From NCBI GenBank assembly GCA_964424545.1, contig CAYRJN010000025.1, positions 1 through 29,848 of the forward strand: DNA of 29,848 bases, written 5' to 3'. This document shows, piece after piece, positions 16,236-26,061 of this stretch; the stretch's first letter is position 1, and each line of letters starts with the position of its first letter. Under the pieces are notes generated by a model, which was not told the DNA's origin, did not search any database, and saw only the letters and a list, made by a program, of their open reading frames with translations. This DNA comes from JAUVIB01 sp964424545 (GTDB lineage: Bacteria > Calditrichota > Calditrichia > Calditrichales > Calditrichaceae). The position numbers were made by a program, and so were the translations under genes.

Positions 16236-17630
16236 ATGAATAAAGGTAAAATCGTACAAATTATAGGCGCAGTTATTGACGTTGAGTTTGATAACGGGAA
16301 ACTCCCCGCTATTTATAATTCATTAAAAATTAATAGAGACGACGGCTCCGCTCTGATTGTGGAAGTAGAGCAGGAACTCGGAGAAAATATTGTCCGTACC
16401 GTCGCTATGGACTCTACGGAAGGATTGAGACGAGGTATGGATGTGATAGACCTTGGCGAGCCGATATCGGTGCCGGTTGGGCCGGAAACCCTTGGTCGTT
16501 TGATGAATGTTACGGGCGATGCGATTGACAACAAAGGCGATATAAAAACAGCCAAACGCTTTCCCATCCACCGTCCTGCGCCGGCATTGGAAGAACTGAG
16601 TACGTCCGATGAGATATTGGAAACGGGAATTAAAGTTATCGATTTGATTGAACCTTACGCCAAAGGAGGTAAAACGGGGTTGTTCGGCGGCGCCGGAGTA
16701 GGAAAAACGGTTCTAATTATGGAGCTTATTAGGAATATTGCTACGGAACACGGCGGCTATTCCGTTTTTACAGGCGTGGGAGAGCGTACCCGCGAAGGAA
16801 ACGATTTATGGCGCGAAATGACCGAGTCAGGCGTTTTGGAAAAAACGGCTATGGTTTTCGGTCAGATGAACGAGCCCCCTGGCGCCAGGTTGCGCGTTGG
16901 TTTATCCGGGTTGACGGTTTCCGAATACTTTCGCGATGAAGAGGGTAAAGATGTTTTGCTGTTTATCGATAATATTTTCCGATTTGTTCAAGCCGGTTCC
17001 GAAGTATCCGCTTTGCTAGGCCGTATGCCATCCGCCGTTGGTTATCAGCCTAATTTAGCGACGGAAATGGGCGCTTTGGAAGAGCGTATCACATCAACCA
17101 AAAAAGGTTCTATTACATCGGTTCAGGCCATTTATGTTCCCGCTGACGACTTAACCGATCCGGCGCCAGCCACTACATTCTCCCATCTCGATGCCACAAC
17201 AGTGCTTTCGCGTCAGATTGTTGAACTGGGTATTTATCCAGCGGTAGATCCTCTGGCTTCCACTTCCCGTGTTTTGGACCCGCGTATTGTCGGCGAGGAA
17301 CATTATTCGGTCGCCGTCGGCGTACAAGAAGTTTTACAAAAATATAAAGATTTACAAGATATTATCGCTATTCTCGGAATGGACGAATTAAGCGACGAAG
17401 ACAGATTGGTCGTTTCGCGCGCCAGAAAAATACAAAAATTTCTTTCTCAACCGTTCTTTGTGGCTGAGCAGTTTACCGGTCTTGCGGGGAAATATGTTCC
17501 CAAGGAAGATACGATTCGCGGTTTTAAGGGGATTGTAAATGGCGAGTATGACGATATTCCGGAACAAGCTTTTTATATGATGGGCACGATTGAAGAAGTT
17601 GTTGAGAATGCTAAAAAGACGAAACAATAA
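16236..17630 (+). CDS. atpD: F-type ATP synthase subunit beta
   Basis: The catalytic subunit, 464 residues. Walker A GGAGVGKT is at 151-158, the catalytic glutamate lies in GVGERTREGNDL, and Walker B appears as VLLFIDNIFRF, followed by SALLGRMPSAVGYQPNL. DDLTDPAPATTFSHLDATTV and the C-terminal DELSDEDR loop (the DELSEED equivalent) are also present. The sequence is complete, with nothing unusual at the active site. In this locus beta and epsilon stay with the rest of the operon instead of being split off, as happens in some green sulfur bacteria and cyanobacteria. Confidence 0.97.
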   Translation: MNKGKIVQIIGAVIDVEFDNGKLPAIYNSLKINRDDGSALIVEVEQELGENIVRTVAMDSTEGLRRGMDVIDLGEPISVPVGPETLGRLMNVTGDAIDNKGDIKTAKRFPIHRPAPALEELSTSDEILETGIKVIDLIEPYAKGGKTGLFGGAGVGKTVLIMELIRNIATEHGGYSVFTGVGERTREGNDLWREMTESGVLEKTAMVFGQMNEPPGARLRVGLSGLTVSEYFRDEEGKDVLLFIDNIFRFVQAGSEVSALLGRMPSAVGYQPNLATEMGALEERITSTKKGSITSVQAIYVPADDLTDPAPATTFSHLDATTVLSRQIVELGIYPAVDPLASTSRVLDPRIVGEEHYSVAVGVQEVLQKYKDLQDIIAILGMDELSDEDRLVVSRARKIQKFLSQPFFVAEQFTGLAGKYVPKEDTIRGFKGIVNGEYDDIPEQAFYMMGTIEEVVENAKKTKQ

Positions 17631-17668
17631 CCGTAGCTTAATTCTGTAATTATAAAAAACGGATTATA

Positions 17669-18079
17669 ATGAAAAAAAACGGTTTAACAATAAATATTCT
17701 AACGCCGGCCGGACAAGTTTATTCGGAAAATATAGAAACTTGTGTAATTCCCGGCGCAAATGGCCAATTTCAAGTGATGGAAAATCATGCTGCAATGCTC
17801 TCGATTGTAGAAATCGGACCTATAAAAATAGTGGATAAAAATAATAAATCAATATATTTTGCTACAAGCGGGGGAATGTGTGAAATTATAGATAATCAGA
17901 TCAATCTCGTGGTTGAATCGGCCGAGTTGTCATCGCAAATTAATATTAAAAGAGCGGAAGAGGCAAAGAGCCGTGCCGAAAAAAGATTGGCTCGAAAAGC
18001 AGAAAATATAAATGTTGAAAGAGCCAAATTATCTCTATTGCGAGCTGTGAATAGATTAAAAGTTTCCATGATTCGGTGA
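17669..18079 (+). CDS. atpC: F-type ATP synthase subunit epsilon
   Basis: The 136-residue epsilon subunit: an N-terminal beta sandwich (about 1-88, with VIPGANGQFQVMENHAAML) that couples gamma to the c ring, and a C-terminal helical hairpin (about 92-136) rich in Lys, Arg and Ala. The C-terminal domain, which can inhibit ATP hydrolysis in other bacteria, is full-length here. It is 38 bases after atpD and is the last gene of the cluster; I see no clear intrinsic terminator after it. Confidence 0.93.
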   Translation: MKKNGLTINILTPAGQVYSENIETCVIPGANGQFQVMENHAAMLSIVEIGPIKIVDKNNKSIYFATSGGMCEIIDNQINLVVESAELSSQINIKRAEEAKSRAEKRLARKAENINVERAKLSLLRAVNRLKVSMIR

Positions 18080-18147
18080 GTTTATAGTGATTTAAGTCAT
18101 ATTTTACTAATAGTTTATAGATTTTTCAATATATACGCATTAAAAGC

Positions 18148-18175
18148 TTGACTACATTCAAAATAATATTAAATT
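18148..18175 (+). promoter_or_regulatory. Sigma70-type promoter of the TPR/TolQR operon
   Basis: -35 TTGACT at 18148-18153, a 16-base spacer and -10 TAAATT at 18170-18175. The -10 box is identical to that of clpC. The expected start near 18182 leaves a leader of about 36 bases with AAGGGG at 18205-18210 ahead of the ATG at 18218. Confidence 0.65.
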
Positions 18176-18217
18176 TAGTACATTGTGTTTCGGAAATACC
18201 CAATAAGGGGATAATAG

Positions 18218-20851
18218 ATGAAAATTAAACTACATTCCCAAAAAATATCATTATTGATTGCTTCGTTATTTATGATGCTGACGCTTGGCGTTAAAGGGCA
18301 ATCTATGGGCGATCCTGCGTTTAATAAGGATCTTCGGGAATATGTCAACAGTCTTTTTAATCGTTATCAAAGCGAGTCCATCGATAACGAACGATTTATC
18401 GTCCAGCAAATCAGGATGATTAATGCCGAAATGAAAGAGCGTGTTGGCAATGTAACTTCATATCGAAAGAAGTATTTCAGTCGTCTGGAGTCTCAATTGG
18501 CCGAAGTCCGAGCTTTGAAAGGACGTCTTGTCGGGATGGGCTCTTCAGCACTGGATCAGTTCGCCTCTCAGGTTGAGCGGCAGATAGAGGAAGCTATTGG
18601 CAGCGGTGTTATAGATTATGAGCGTTCCAAAGCGATTGAAGAGGCTGTACAACTGCTTCATATTGCCGAAGATATGATACAACGCGACCCGGGCGCAAAA
18701 TTAAACAGCAATCCCAAACTTATGTCGGGTATCGCCAAAACCAAACAAAAACTAAATCGAGGTTCAAGTATTTCGACCGTTAGTTCGGCAAACAAAAATA
18801 TTTCCGTTTATGATTTATATAAAGAATGGAAATTAAATGACCGCGTAAAGTACGATTTGCGTTGGACAGATATACAGGTCCTTAAAAACAAATTGTTAAA
18901 AAATGCAACATCGATCGACCGCAACAGAATGTTAAAAAGAGAAATTAAAGAAGCTGCGTTGGCTTTTAATTACGGTTATTATGATCTTGCCGAACGATCA
19001 TTTGGAGAAATAATAAAACGATATAAGGATTTGCAAAGTTATGACGATCTTTTATTTTATAAAGCTAAGGCCAATTTTATGCTTGGACGGTATAATTTGG
19101 CAAAAAAAGATTATGAGCTTTTAATAAATAAATTTTCGTCGTTGTCTTTATACACGCCCGCCGCATACAGTCAGTTGATTTATATAGCCTACCACTTCAA
19201 TCGGTATAAAGAGGCGTTAAGTCTATTTGAAACGATGAAGTCTCAGGTATCCACGACAGACCCTAATCTTGAATTTGCAAGTTTTATCGCCCTTATATCC
19301 GCTTTTAAAGGCAAGATGTATGAAAAGGTTGTCGCTGTGGCTTTGGAAGTATCGCCGAGTTCCGCTTATTATAATGAATCACGCTATATATTGGCGGAAG
19401 CGTATGCAGCAACGGGAGAGCTTGAACAATCGATTACCATTTTTCAACAATTGATAAAGCCGGGAATAGACCCGCAATTTAGATCCACTCTATATTTAAA
19501 AATCGCTTACTTGAATTATGAGCTGGGCAATTATTATAATGCTATTCGGAATTTTGATGAAATCCCTGGCGATTACAGCCGTTACGATCGTGTAATTATG
19601 GGATATGCGTGGACGTATTTCGCCATTGAAATGAATAAAGATGTCGATCAGCCCAAAGATTTCAGCATGGCAAAGGGATATCTAAAAAAGATATTAACCA
19701 ATTATTATTTTTCCGATTACTATCTCGAAGCCAATACGCTTATGGGTTACATTTATCAAATGGAAGAGAAACCCGACGAAGCGTTACGTAAATACGAATA
19801 TTCCTATGACGCGAAAACGAGAAAGCTCGTATCCGATAAAATGAATACGGAGCTTAAGCAAATAAAGAAAGCCTATCGTACGGCGGATTATTTGGAAAAG
19901 AAGGCTTTGCGTGAGAAAAATGTAAGCGCGTACTATAAGGCAAAGGCGATTAAGAGGAAGCTGCAGAAACCTTTATATAAATTAACTTATACGGACGTGA
20001 GTTCGGCGGGTATGTCTTCCCGGAAAGAAATCATGCGTTTTAAGGAGCAGTTGGATGAATTAGAGCGTTTGAAAAAATTGGCTATAGAGCAGGATGATAA
20101 AGCCGCTTTGAAAAAAATCGAACTTTTGGAAGAAAAAATTTATTATGCGGTCAGTTTGATTCCGGATGATAAACCGACATCGGCTTTTGGGGTAAACTAT
20201 TTTGACGACCAGCCGCTGGCCCGCAAAGAAAGTGTTTTGGAAAGTGAAAACCAGTCGATTAATCAGATGCGGCAGGAAGCGGCTCAGGAACGTATTTTGC
20301 TGCTTAAAAAACTATCTAAAATTGAGATACAGATTAAAAATGCTAAAGCGAGGAGAGATTACAAAAAAGTTATAGCTCTTGAAATGCAGAGAGACGCCTA
20401 TGCCGAGTTACTGAAAAAAACCGATTTTGTCGAAACGCTGGCTTACAGCGCAGAAGAAAAGCAATCGGATATTAACTTATATCAATGGAGCGATTATGGT
20501 GCATTTGGAATGGCAAATGTTAATTTTGCCATCAAACAGGCCAAAGCCGAACAGATTGCGGAAATGCAAAAAAGAATTGAAGAAATAAATAATTATTTTG
20601 AAAAACGCAAGGACGCTATTAAATATAAAATCTCCTTAATTGAAAATGAAATTACATTGATGACCAGGCGGGTGAGAGAGCAAGAAAGAATCAGGGAAAG
20701 AGAGGAGTTAAAGCGTCAATTTGAAGAAAGCTATTTTGATACGCATGAATCCGAATCCAGCGGAGAAGAGCTTGATACTACCCAACCGCCGGAATCTGGG
20801 ACTTTGGATACGACGGAACCCCCAACATTAGAAGATGATAATCAAAATTAG
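18218..20851 (+). CDS. Exported TPR and coiled-coil protein
   Basis: An 877-residue protein with a signal peptide (hydrophobic core about 10-24, likely cut near VKG-QS at 27/28). After a helical N-terminal region comes a TPR array at about 245-530, with typical helices such as AAYSQLIYIAYHFNRYKEALSL (split over two repeats), YILAEAYAATGELEQS and YLKIAYLNYELGNYYNA. From about 545 onward the protein is mostly coiled-coil, rich in Lys, Glu and Arg, then ends in an acidic Ser/Thr/Pro tail (LDTTEPPTLEDDNQN). It should be periplasmic or attached to the outer membrane. TPR proteins of this kind serve as scaffolds. As the first gene of an operon with a second TPR protein and TolQ/TolR/AgmX homologues, it probably belongs to that machine, comparable in place to the TPR members of the Myxococcus Glt complex. 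Homology to a named protein was not recognised. Confidence 0.8.
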   Translation: MKIKLHSQKISLLIASLFMMLTLGVKGQSMGDPAFNKDLREYVNSLFNRYQSESIDNERFIVQQIRMINAEMKERVGNVTSYRKKYFSRLESQLAEVRALKGRLVGMGSSALDQFASQVERQIEEAIGSGVIDYERSKAIEEAVQLLHIAEDMIQRDPGAKLNSNPKLMSGIAKTKQKLNRGSSISTVSSANKNISVYDLYKEWKLNDRVKYDLRWTDIQVLKNKLLKNATSIDRNRMLKREIKEAALAFNYGYYDLAERSFGEIIKRYKDLQSYDDLLFYKAKANFMLGRYNLAKKDYELLINKFSSLSLYTPAAYSQLIYIAYHFNRYKEALSLFETMKSQVSTTDPNLEFASFIALISAFKGKMYEKVVAVALEVSPSSAYYNESRYILAEAYAATGELEQSITIFQQLIKPGIDPQFRSTLYLKIAYLNYELGNYYNAIRNFDEIPGDYSRYDRVIMGYAWTYFAIEMNKDVDQPKDFSMAKGYLKKILTNYYFSDYYLEANTLMGYIYQMEEKPDEALRKYEYSYDAKTRKLVSDKMNTELKQIKKAYRTADYLEKKALREKNVSAYYKAKAIKRKLQKPLYKLTYTDVSSAGMSSRKEIMRFKEQLDELERLKKLAIEQDDKAALKKIELLEEKIYYAVSLIPDDKPTSAFGVNYFDDQPLARKESVLESENQSINQMRQEAAQERILLLKKLSKIEIQIKNAKARRDYKKVIALEMQRDAYAELLKKTDFVETLAYSAEEKQSDINLYQWSDYGAFGMANVNFAIKQAKAEQIAEMQKRIEEINNYFEKRKDAIKYKISLIENEITLMTRRVREQERIREREELKRQFEESYFDTHESESSGEELDTTQPPESGTLDTTEPPTLEDDNQN

Positions 20852-20860
20852 AAGAGAAAT

Positions 20861-23800
20861 ATGAAAAAATCATTTAAATTATTTTTAATAATTAATTTCC
20901 TATTCTCAATTTTTCAAACATTACTGTTTGCGCAAACTTCAGCTAACGATACCCTATTGAATAATATATCGGTAGACGAACTTTTGCGTATAAAAGAATA
21001 CTATAATAAAAAAATTGAAGAGTTGAGAAAAGAGGAAGAAGATTCCCGTGTCCGAGGGAAAAATATGGGTGAAAGTTTCCTTGGCGATCGCGGAAAAAGC
21101 TTGGGTGACAAAGATAAAGTTTATATCAGAATTGCTGAATATTATATTGAAGACGCACAACGCGCTCATGAGAAAAAAGTAGAACTGTTTGACAAGCAGA
21201 TGGATGAGTATGATAGTCTTATGACCCTTTTTGACGAAGGGAAAATTACCCAAGAGCCGCAACCGCCGGAATTCCCCAAGATAGATTATACAGAAGCGAT
21301 AAAAATATATGATAAACTGCTTGCGGAATATCCTGCCAGCGATTTGGCTGACGACGCTTTATATACTAAGGCTTTTTTATTACAAAAAATGGGGAGAGGA
21401 GCTGAAAGCAGGGCGCTGTATCAGGAAGTGATCGATAAATATCCGGATGGTCCCTATGCGCCGGAATCCTATATTCAATTGGCCGAGTATTATTTTAATC
21501 CGCGAGAAGGTAAAAATGAAGAACAGAGTATTGTTGAACTTGAAAAGGCGATAAAACTTTATAAAAAGGTTTTGCGATATAAAAATTCAAAACGATATGA
21601 CGAAGCGCTTTATAAATTAGGTTGGAGTTATTATAAATTAGCGGCTAGAGATCCGAAATATTACAATGATGCCATAAGTTATTTTTTAATTGTTGCGGAA
21701 GATATCGAAGCTTCTAAAAAGCTTGATCCGAATGCAAAAATTTCCAATCCAAATGTTAGGGACGAGGCGATAGAATATGTTGGAATCAGTTTTACTGATG
21801 AAAACTATACTAAAAACGGAGTAGATAAAGCGCGCCGTATGCTGGAAAAGCTTGGAAACAAAGACTATGGCGTGGATGTAATGCGCGCAATCGGTAAAAC
21901 CTATCAAAAGATAGATGAAAATGAGAAAGCAATCTACGCTTATAGAAATTTACTCGATATGTATCCGGATTATTTTGATGCGCCGGAAATAAAGAAAAAT
22001 ATAGTTGATATGCTTTACACCTTGGGCAAGGATCAAGAAGCTTATGCGGAACGTAAAGAGCTTTATGATACTTATAATCCGGAAAGTGACTGGTATAAAA
22101 ATCTTGAAGAAAGCGATGTCAAGGATAAAATTAAATATACTAAAAAAGCGCGGAAAATTAGTGAAAGCGCTTTAAGAACAAATATTGTTATAGACCTTGA
22201 AAAAGCCGAAGAACTTTATTCGGAGGGTAAACCGGACGCGATTGATCAATATAAGGTATTTACCAACGAAGCTAAAACCTATTTAAACACTTTTCCAACC
22301 GATTCAAACGCTTACGATATCAACTGGACCTATGCATTTGCTCTTGACGCTCGATTAGGCGAATTCGAAAAAGCCTATGAAGAGTATATACGCGTAAGCA
22401 ATGATTACTATTTGCAAACAGCGCATCAGCAGGATGCCGCTTTAAATGCCGTTAATGTTGCGGATACGCTTGTGAAAATGAAATATGGAAAGAGCGATAC
22501 GGTGAAAATCAACTTTGCGGATATCGCCAAATTAAGTCCCGAAGAACTCACGCCTGAAGAATCGCGTCTTGTTGAAGCGTATGATAATTATATAAGATTA
22601 TTCCCCAATGGAGAATATACCCCCGAATTTCTTGCTGCAGCGGGAGCTATTTATTATAATCATAAGAAGTTTGCCGAAGCTAAGGTATATTATCAAACTC
22701 TTGTAAAGCGTTTCCCCGGAGCGGAGGAGAAGAATCTTGCCATGAGTTCAATTATGGATTCATACTTTGCCTTAGGAAAATTTCAGGATAGCGAAATCAT
22801 AGCCAAGAAAATTATAGACGATCCGGCTGCTTCAGAAGAACAGCGTAAGTTTGCCGAACAAAGAATGGCGCAGGCTATTTTTAAGAATGCGGAATATTTG
22901 AAGGATCAGGGAGACTATTTTGCCGCGGCTAATGAATTCCTTCGCGTTTACAAAGAAGCGCCCTATGATGATCGTCTTGTTCAAGCGGCTTTGAATAATT
23001 CGGGGTTAAATTTTCAAAAAGCCAAAGATTGGGTTCGGGCTATAAGCACATTTGATACACTGGTTGTTAAATATCCCGATTCAAAATATACTATGGGCGC
23101 TTTACTGAGTATTGCCGACGGATATAAGGAGCTTGAACAATATGCTAAGGCAGCCGAAACATATGAGCGGATATTTGATAAATACCCCGAATCAAAAGAT
23201 GCCGAACCTTCGTTATATAATGCCAGCTATTATTATGTAAAGGCCGAAGATTGGAATAATGCCATACGAATTAATGATAAGTATATTGCCACTTATCCCA
23301 ATTCTGCCGCTTCAATTGATCTATATTTTGATAAAGCAAAGTATTATTTGAAATTAGATAACATGGTGGAAGCTAATAGAGTATATGAAGAATTTGCTCA
23401 AAAATATCCGGATGATCCGCGTACAATCGAGGCCTTTTATGAAAGAGGTAATTATTATTTGGAAAACGGACAGCCTGATTTGGCAAAAATTGAATACAAC
23501 AAAGCTATCGCGCGCAGCGAGCAGTTTAGAAAAGCGGGAAAAGATGCGAACCTGTTTATTGCCGGCGAGGCGGTAAATAAATTGGCGCAAATTCTTCATA
23601 AAGAATATGCTTCTATTGAATTAAAGCAACCGGAAAGCAATATCGCTGCTCAACAACAAAAAATGAAGACGTTATTGGGGGAACTTCTTACGGCTTACAA
23701 AAAAGTATTAAGTTTCGGTTCCGCAAGGAGTTTTGAAGCAACTTACAATATGGCTTATATTTATGAAGAATTTGCCGATAAATACGCTCATCAAGAGGTG

Positions 23801-25669
23801 CCGCAAAGTTTAGACGCAAATAAAAAATTTCTGGCACAGTTGAAGATAAATCAAGAGTCTGCCGCATTATATGATAAAGCGGTTGAAGAATTTAAACAGG
23901 TCGTTGCGAATATTCCGAAAATCGCCGAAAAGTTAGGTGTTGATATGAACGCTTCGGAAGAACCAGCCATTTCTGAAACGGATACTTTGTCGGCGGAGAA
24001 CTCCGATTCCCTTGGCGGCGTAAAGCGCGTTTCAATTGCCGATTCAACGCGTGATTTGGCCATAAAGTATGAAGAATTGGCTAAGGATAAAATTTCCGAA
24101 TTGTTATATACAGAAGCCGATTTAACATCAAAAAGTATAGAATATATTTTGAGCTTAAAGTCTCCTTATAGCGATCCGTTTAAATCGATGATATTTAAGA
24201 TCCAGATAATAAAACAAATTAAGCCGGCCGTAGAAAAATCCGTCGCTGCGCACATGCGAAATGTTGAAGAAGCGCAAGTATTGGGACTTTCAAATAAATA
24301 TGTGGAAGAATCAAAAAGACAAATTTTGCTGCAAATGAATATCGTACCGCAGCAACAAGAAAAGGTAGTCCATGAAGCATTGACACAGTATAAAGATGCC
24401 ACAACCGGATTTAAGGACCTTGTTGAAAAGGAATTCGGGGCGGTTGATGCGCAAGGCAGGGATTATTATGTTTTACAAAACTCTGCCAACCAGATGATAG
24501 ATCTTACAAACGGCCTAAGCACAGGAATAATAGACGAATATAACAGTACTTTGGATTTTGCAGAAGAAAACGGCATTAAAAACGATTTGGTGAAAAACAC
24601 GGAAGACAATATGTTGCGTTTCGTTGTGGAAGTAACGGATACCATGTATACATATTCCGACGAGGCGAATAAGCTGAAAGAGTTTTATAGAGTGAGGTTT
24701 GATTCCACTGAAAATTATAACTATGACGATGCTTCGACCGCTTATGAAGAGTTCTATTACTCCTTAACGGATAATGCCAGGGCGATATTGGAAAAGGCGT
24801 TAGAGATAAAAAACGAAAAAGATATAAAAAATCTTTGGGCTAATAAAATCATATTGCGGCTAATAAAAATTGATCCAGTTTCTTTTGCAGATAACGTTGA
24901 AAAAGATAAAGTTATGATTACTTCCGATGATTCATGGAAAGCGACGACCGAATATTTTGAAGAAGTATGGCCGACCATTGATTTTAACGACAGTGAATGG
25001 GCAAATGCAGAGGTTATACCGAGTAATTCTAATCAGTTTGCCGGATTGGATGTCAATCCTTCCGCCATTTGGGTACGATTGGTCTCTTCCGATTCGTCGA
25101 TATTGCAAGATAGTTTATCGATCGGATCTGATAGTATCGGGACGGATAGTCTCGGGATAGGCGTAGTTGATACTTCTACGGGTATCAATGACTCGTTGAA
25201 TTTGACCGAATCTACGGACTCTTTGCAATTTACAGGAGATTCGCTGGCGGAAAATGTTACGACTACAACCGGCGATGCTGATACTGTTGTTTTCTTCAGA
25301 AAAAGTTTCGAAATTAACGGAACGCCTCTTGATGGAAATTTCTATGTTACGGCGGATAATGATTTTCGTATATATCTTAACGGCGAATACTTGCTTGATG
25401 ATGAATATGATGATTACGCCCGCTTAGATACTTTGGATTATTATACTTTTGATATTATATTAAAACAGGGCAAAAATGTTATCGGTATCGATGTTGAAGA
25501 TAAGGACCATTCCAGACAAGGGCTGAAATTCTATGGTTACATAGAAGTATTGCCTGCCGATATTACGAAGGCGGCAGAGGAAAAAGCTAAAGTAAAGAAA
25601 ATTGAAATTGATCCGATAATACTTAAAAAAGTTAATATTTTAAATAAAAACAGAATTTCAGTAAAATAG
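20861..25669 (+). CDS. Giant exported TPR protein with a C-terminal jelly-roll-like domain
   Basis: A 1602-residue protein with a signal peptide cut probably after LLFA (residue 24/25). From about residue 139 to 900 it holds many TPR units, recognisable from recurring A-x-x-x-Y-x-x-(I/L)-x-x-x-(Y/F)-P-x-S elements such as YDKLLAEYPASDLADDALY and YERIFDKYPESKDAEPS. A long helical part follows to about 1340. Residues 1355-1565 look like a beta-sandwich seen in carbohydrate-active enzymes (NDSEWANAEV, AIWVR, VVFFRKSFEI, YVTADNDFRIYLNGEYLL, NVIGIDVEDKDHSRQGLKF). It is interrupted at about 1409-1475 by a Ser/Asp/Gly-rich insert. The gene follows the first TPR gene by nine bases. A periplasmic or surface scaffold that may contact glycans is a reasonable guess, no more. 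Confidence 0.78.
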   Translation: MKKSFKLFLIINFLFSIFQTLLFAQTSANDTLLNNISVDELLRIKEYYNKKIEELRKEEEDSRVRGKNMGESFLGDRGKSLGDKDKVYIRIAEYYIEDAQRAHEKKVELFDKQMDEYDSLMTLFDEGKITQEPQPPEFPKIDYTEAIKIYDKLLAEYPASDLADDALYTKAFLLQKMGRGAESRALYQEVIDKYPDGPYAPESYIQLAEYYFNPREGKNEEQSIVELEKAIKLYKKVLRYKNSKRYDEALYKLGWSYYKLAARDPKYYNDAISYFLIVAEDIEASKKLDPNAKISNPNVRDEAIEYVGISFTDENYTKNGVDKARRMLEKLGNKDYGVDVMRAIGKTYQKIDENEKAIYAYRNLLDMYPDYFDAPEIKKNIVDMLYTLGKDQEAYAERKELYDTYNPESDWYKNLEESDVKDKIKYTKKARKISESALRTNIVIDLEKAEELYSEGKPDAIDQYKVFTNEAKTYLNTFPTDSNAYDINWTYAFALDARLGEFEKAYEEYIRVSNDYYLQTAHQQDAALNAVNVADTLVKMKYGKSDTVKINFADIAKLSPEELTPEESRLVEAYDNYIRLFPNGEYTPEFLAAAGAIYYNHKKFAEAKVYYQTLVKRFPGAEEKNLAMSSIMDSYFALGKFQDSEIIAKKIIDDPAASEEQRKFAEQRMAQAIFKNAEYLKDQGDYFAAANEFLRVYKEAPYDDRLVQAALNNSGLNFQKAKDWVRAISTFDTLVVKYPDSKYTMGALLSIADGYKELEQYAKAAETYERIFDKYPESKDAEPSLYNASYYYVKAEDWNNAIRINDKYIATYPNSAASIDLYFDKAKYYLKLDNMVEANRVYEEFAQKYPDDPRTIEAFYERGNYYLENGQPDLAKIEYNKAIARSEQFRKAGKDANLFIAGEAVNKLAQILHKEYASIELKQPESNIAAQQQKMKTLLGELLTAYKKVLSFGSARSFEATYNMAYIYEEFADKYAHQEVPQSLDANKKFLAQLKINQESAALYDKAVEEFKQVVANIPKIAEKLGVDMNASEEPAISETDTLSAENSDSLGGVKRVSIADSTRDLAIKYEELAKDKISELLYTEADLTSKSIEYILSLKSPYSDPFKSMIFKIQIIKQIKPAVEKSVAAHMRNVEEAQVLGLSNKYVEESKRQILLQMNIVPQQQEKVVHEALTQYKDATTGFKDLVEKEFGAVDAQGRDYYVLQNSANQMIDLTNGLSTGIIDEYNSTLDFAEENGIKNDLVKNTEDNMLRFVVEVTDTMYTYSDEANKLKEFYRVRFDSTENYNYDDASTAYEEFYYSLTDNARAILEKALEIKNEKDIKNLWANKIILRLIKIDPVSFADNVEKDKVMITSDDSWKATTEYFEEVWPTIDFNDSEWANAEVIPSNSNQFAGLDVNPSAIWVRLVSSDSSILQDSLSIGSDSIGTDSLGIGVVDTSTGINDSLNLTESTDSLQFTGDSLAENVTTTTGDADTVVFFRKSFEINGTPLDGNFYVTADNDFRIYLNGEYLLDDEYDDYARLDTLDYYTFDIILKQGKNVIGIDVEDKDHSRQGLKFYGYIEVLPADITKAAEEKAKVKKIEIDPIILKKVNILNKNRISVK

Positions 25670-25682
25670 AGGTTGCGGAAAT

Positions 25683-26024
25683 ATGGATCGTAAATTAAAT
25701 TTGGTTTTGTTCGTATTTATTATTATTCTTATGCATTCTGTTTCTGTTTTTGCGCAAAATGTGAATAATAATCAACAGCAAAATCAAAATGACAACGGGG
25801 ATATTATTGAACTCGGGACGACCAAGATTAAGATTGTTGTGGAAAAGCCACAAGTGACTTTGTTTAGTGATCGTATCAAACCGAACTTTGACGAAGTTAA
25901 AATGCAGAAATCATTTATACCTGAAATTTCAGGGGCAAGCGAAAGGTTTGTTATAAAAGATAAATATAGTGATAAGAACAGTTATGTTATCGATATAAAT
26001 AAAATGGTAAATAAACAAAGATAA
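25683..26024 (+). CDS. Small exported protein of the TolQ/TolR operon
   Basis: A 113-residue protein with a signal peptide (cleavage likely at VFA-QN, 25/26), then an Asn/Gln-rich stretch (about 26-42) and a compact segment DIIELGTTKIKIVVEKPQV followed by LFSDRIKPNFDEVKMQKSF. There is no lipobox and no second membrane helix, so it should be soluble in the periplasm. I do not recognise the family. It lies 13 bases after the giant TPR gene and 37 bases before the TolQ gene, so it is very probably a component of the same envelope complex. Confidence 0.7.
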   Translation: MDRKLNLVLFVFIIILMHSVSVFAQNVNNNQQQNQNDNGDIIELGTTKIKIVVEKPQVTLFSDRIKPNFDEVKMQKSFIPEISGASERFVIKDKYSDKNSYVIDINKMVNKQR

Positions 26025-26061
26025 AGAATAAGTTATTTATTAATCAAGGAGGAGTCCTTTC

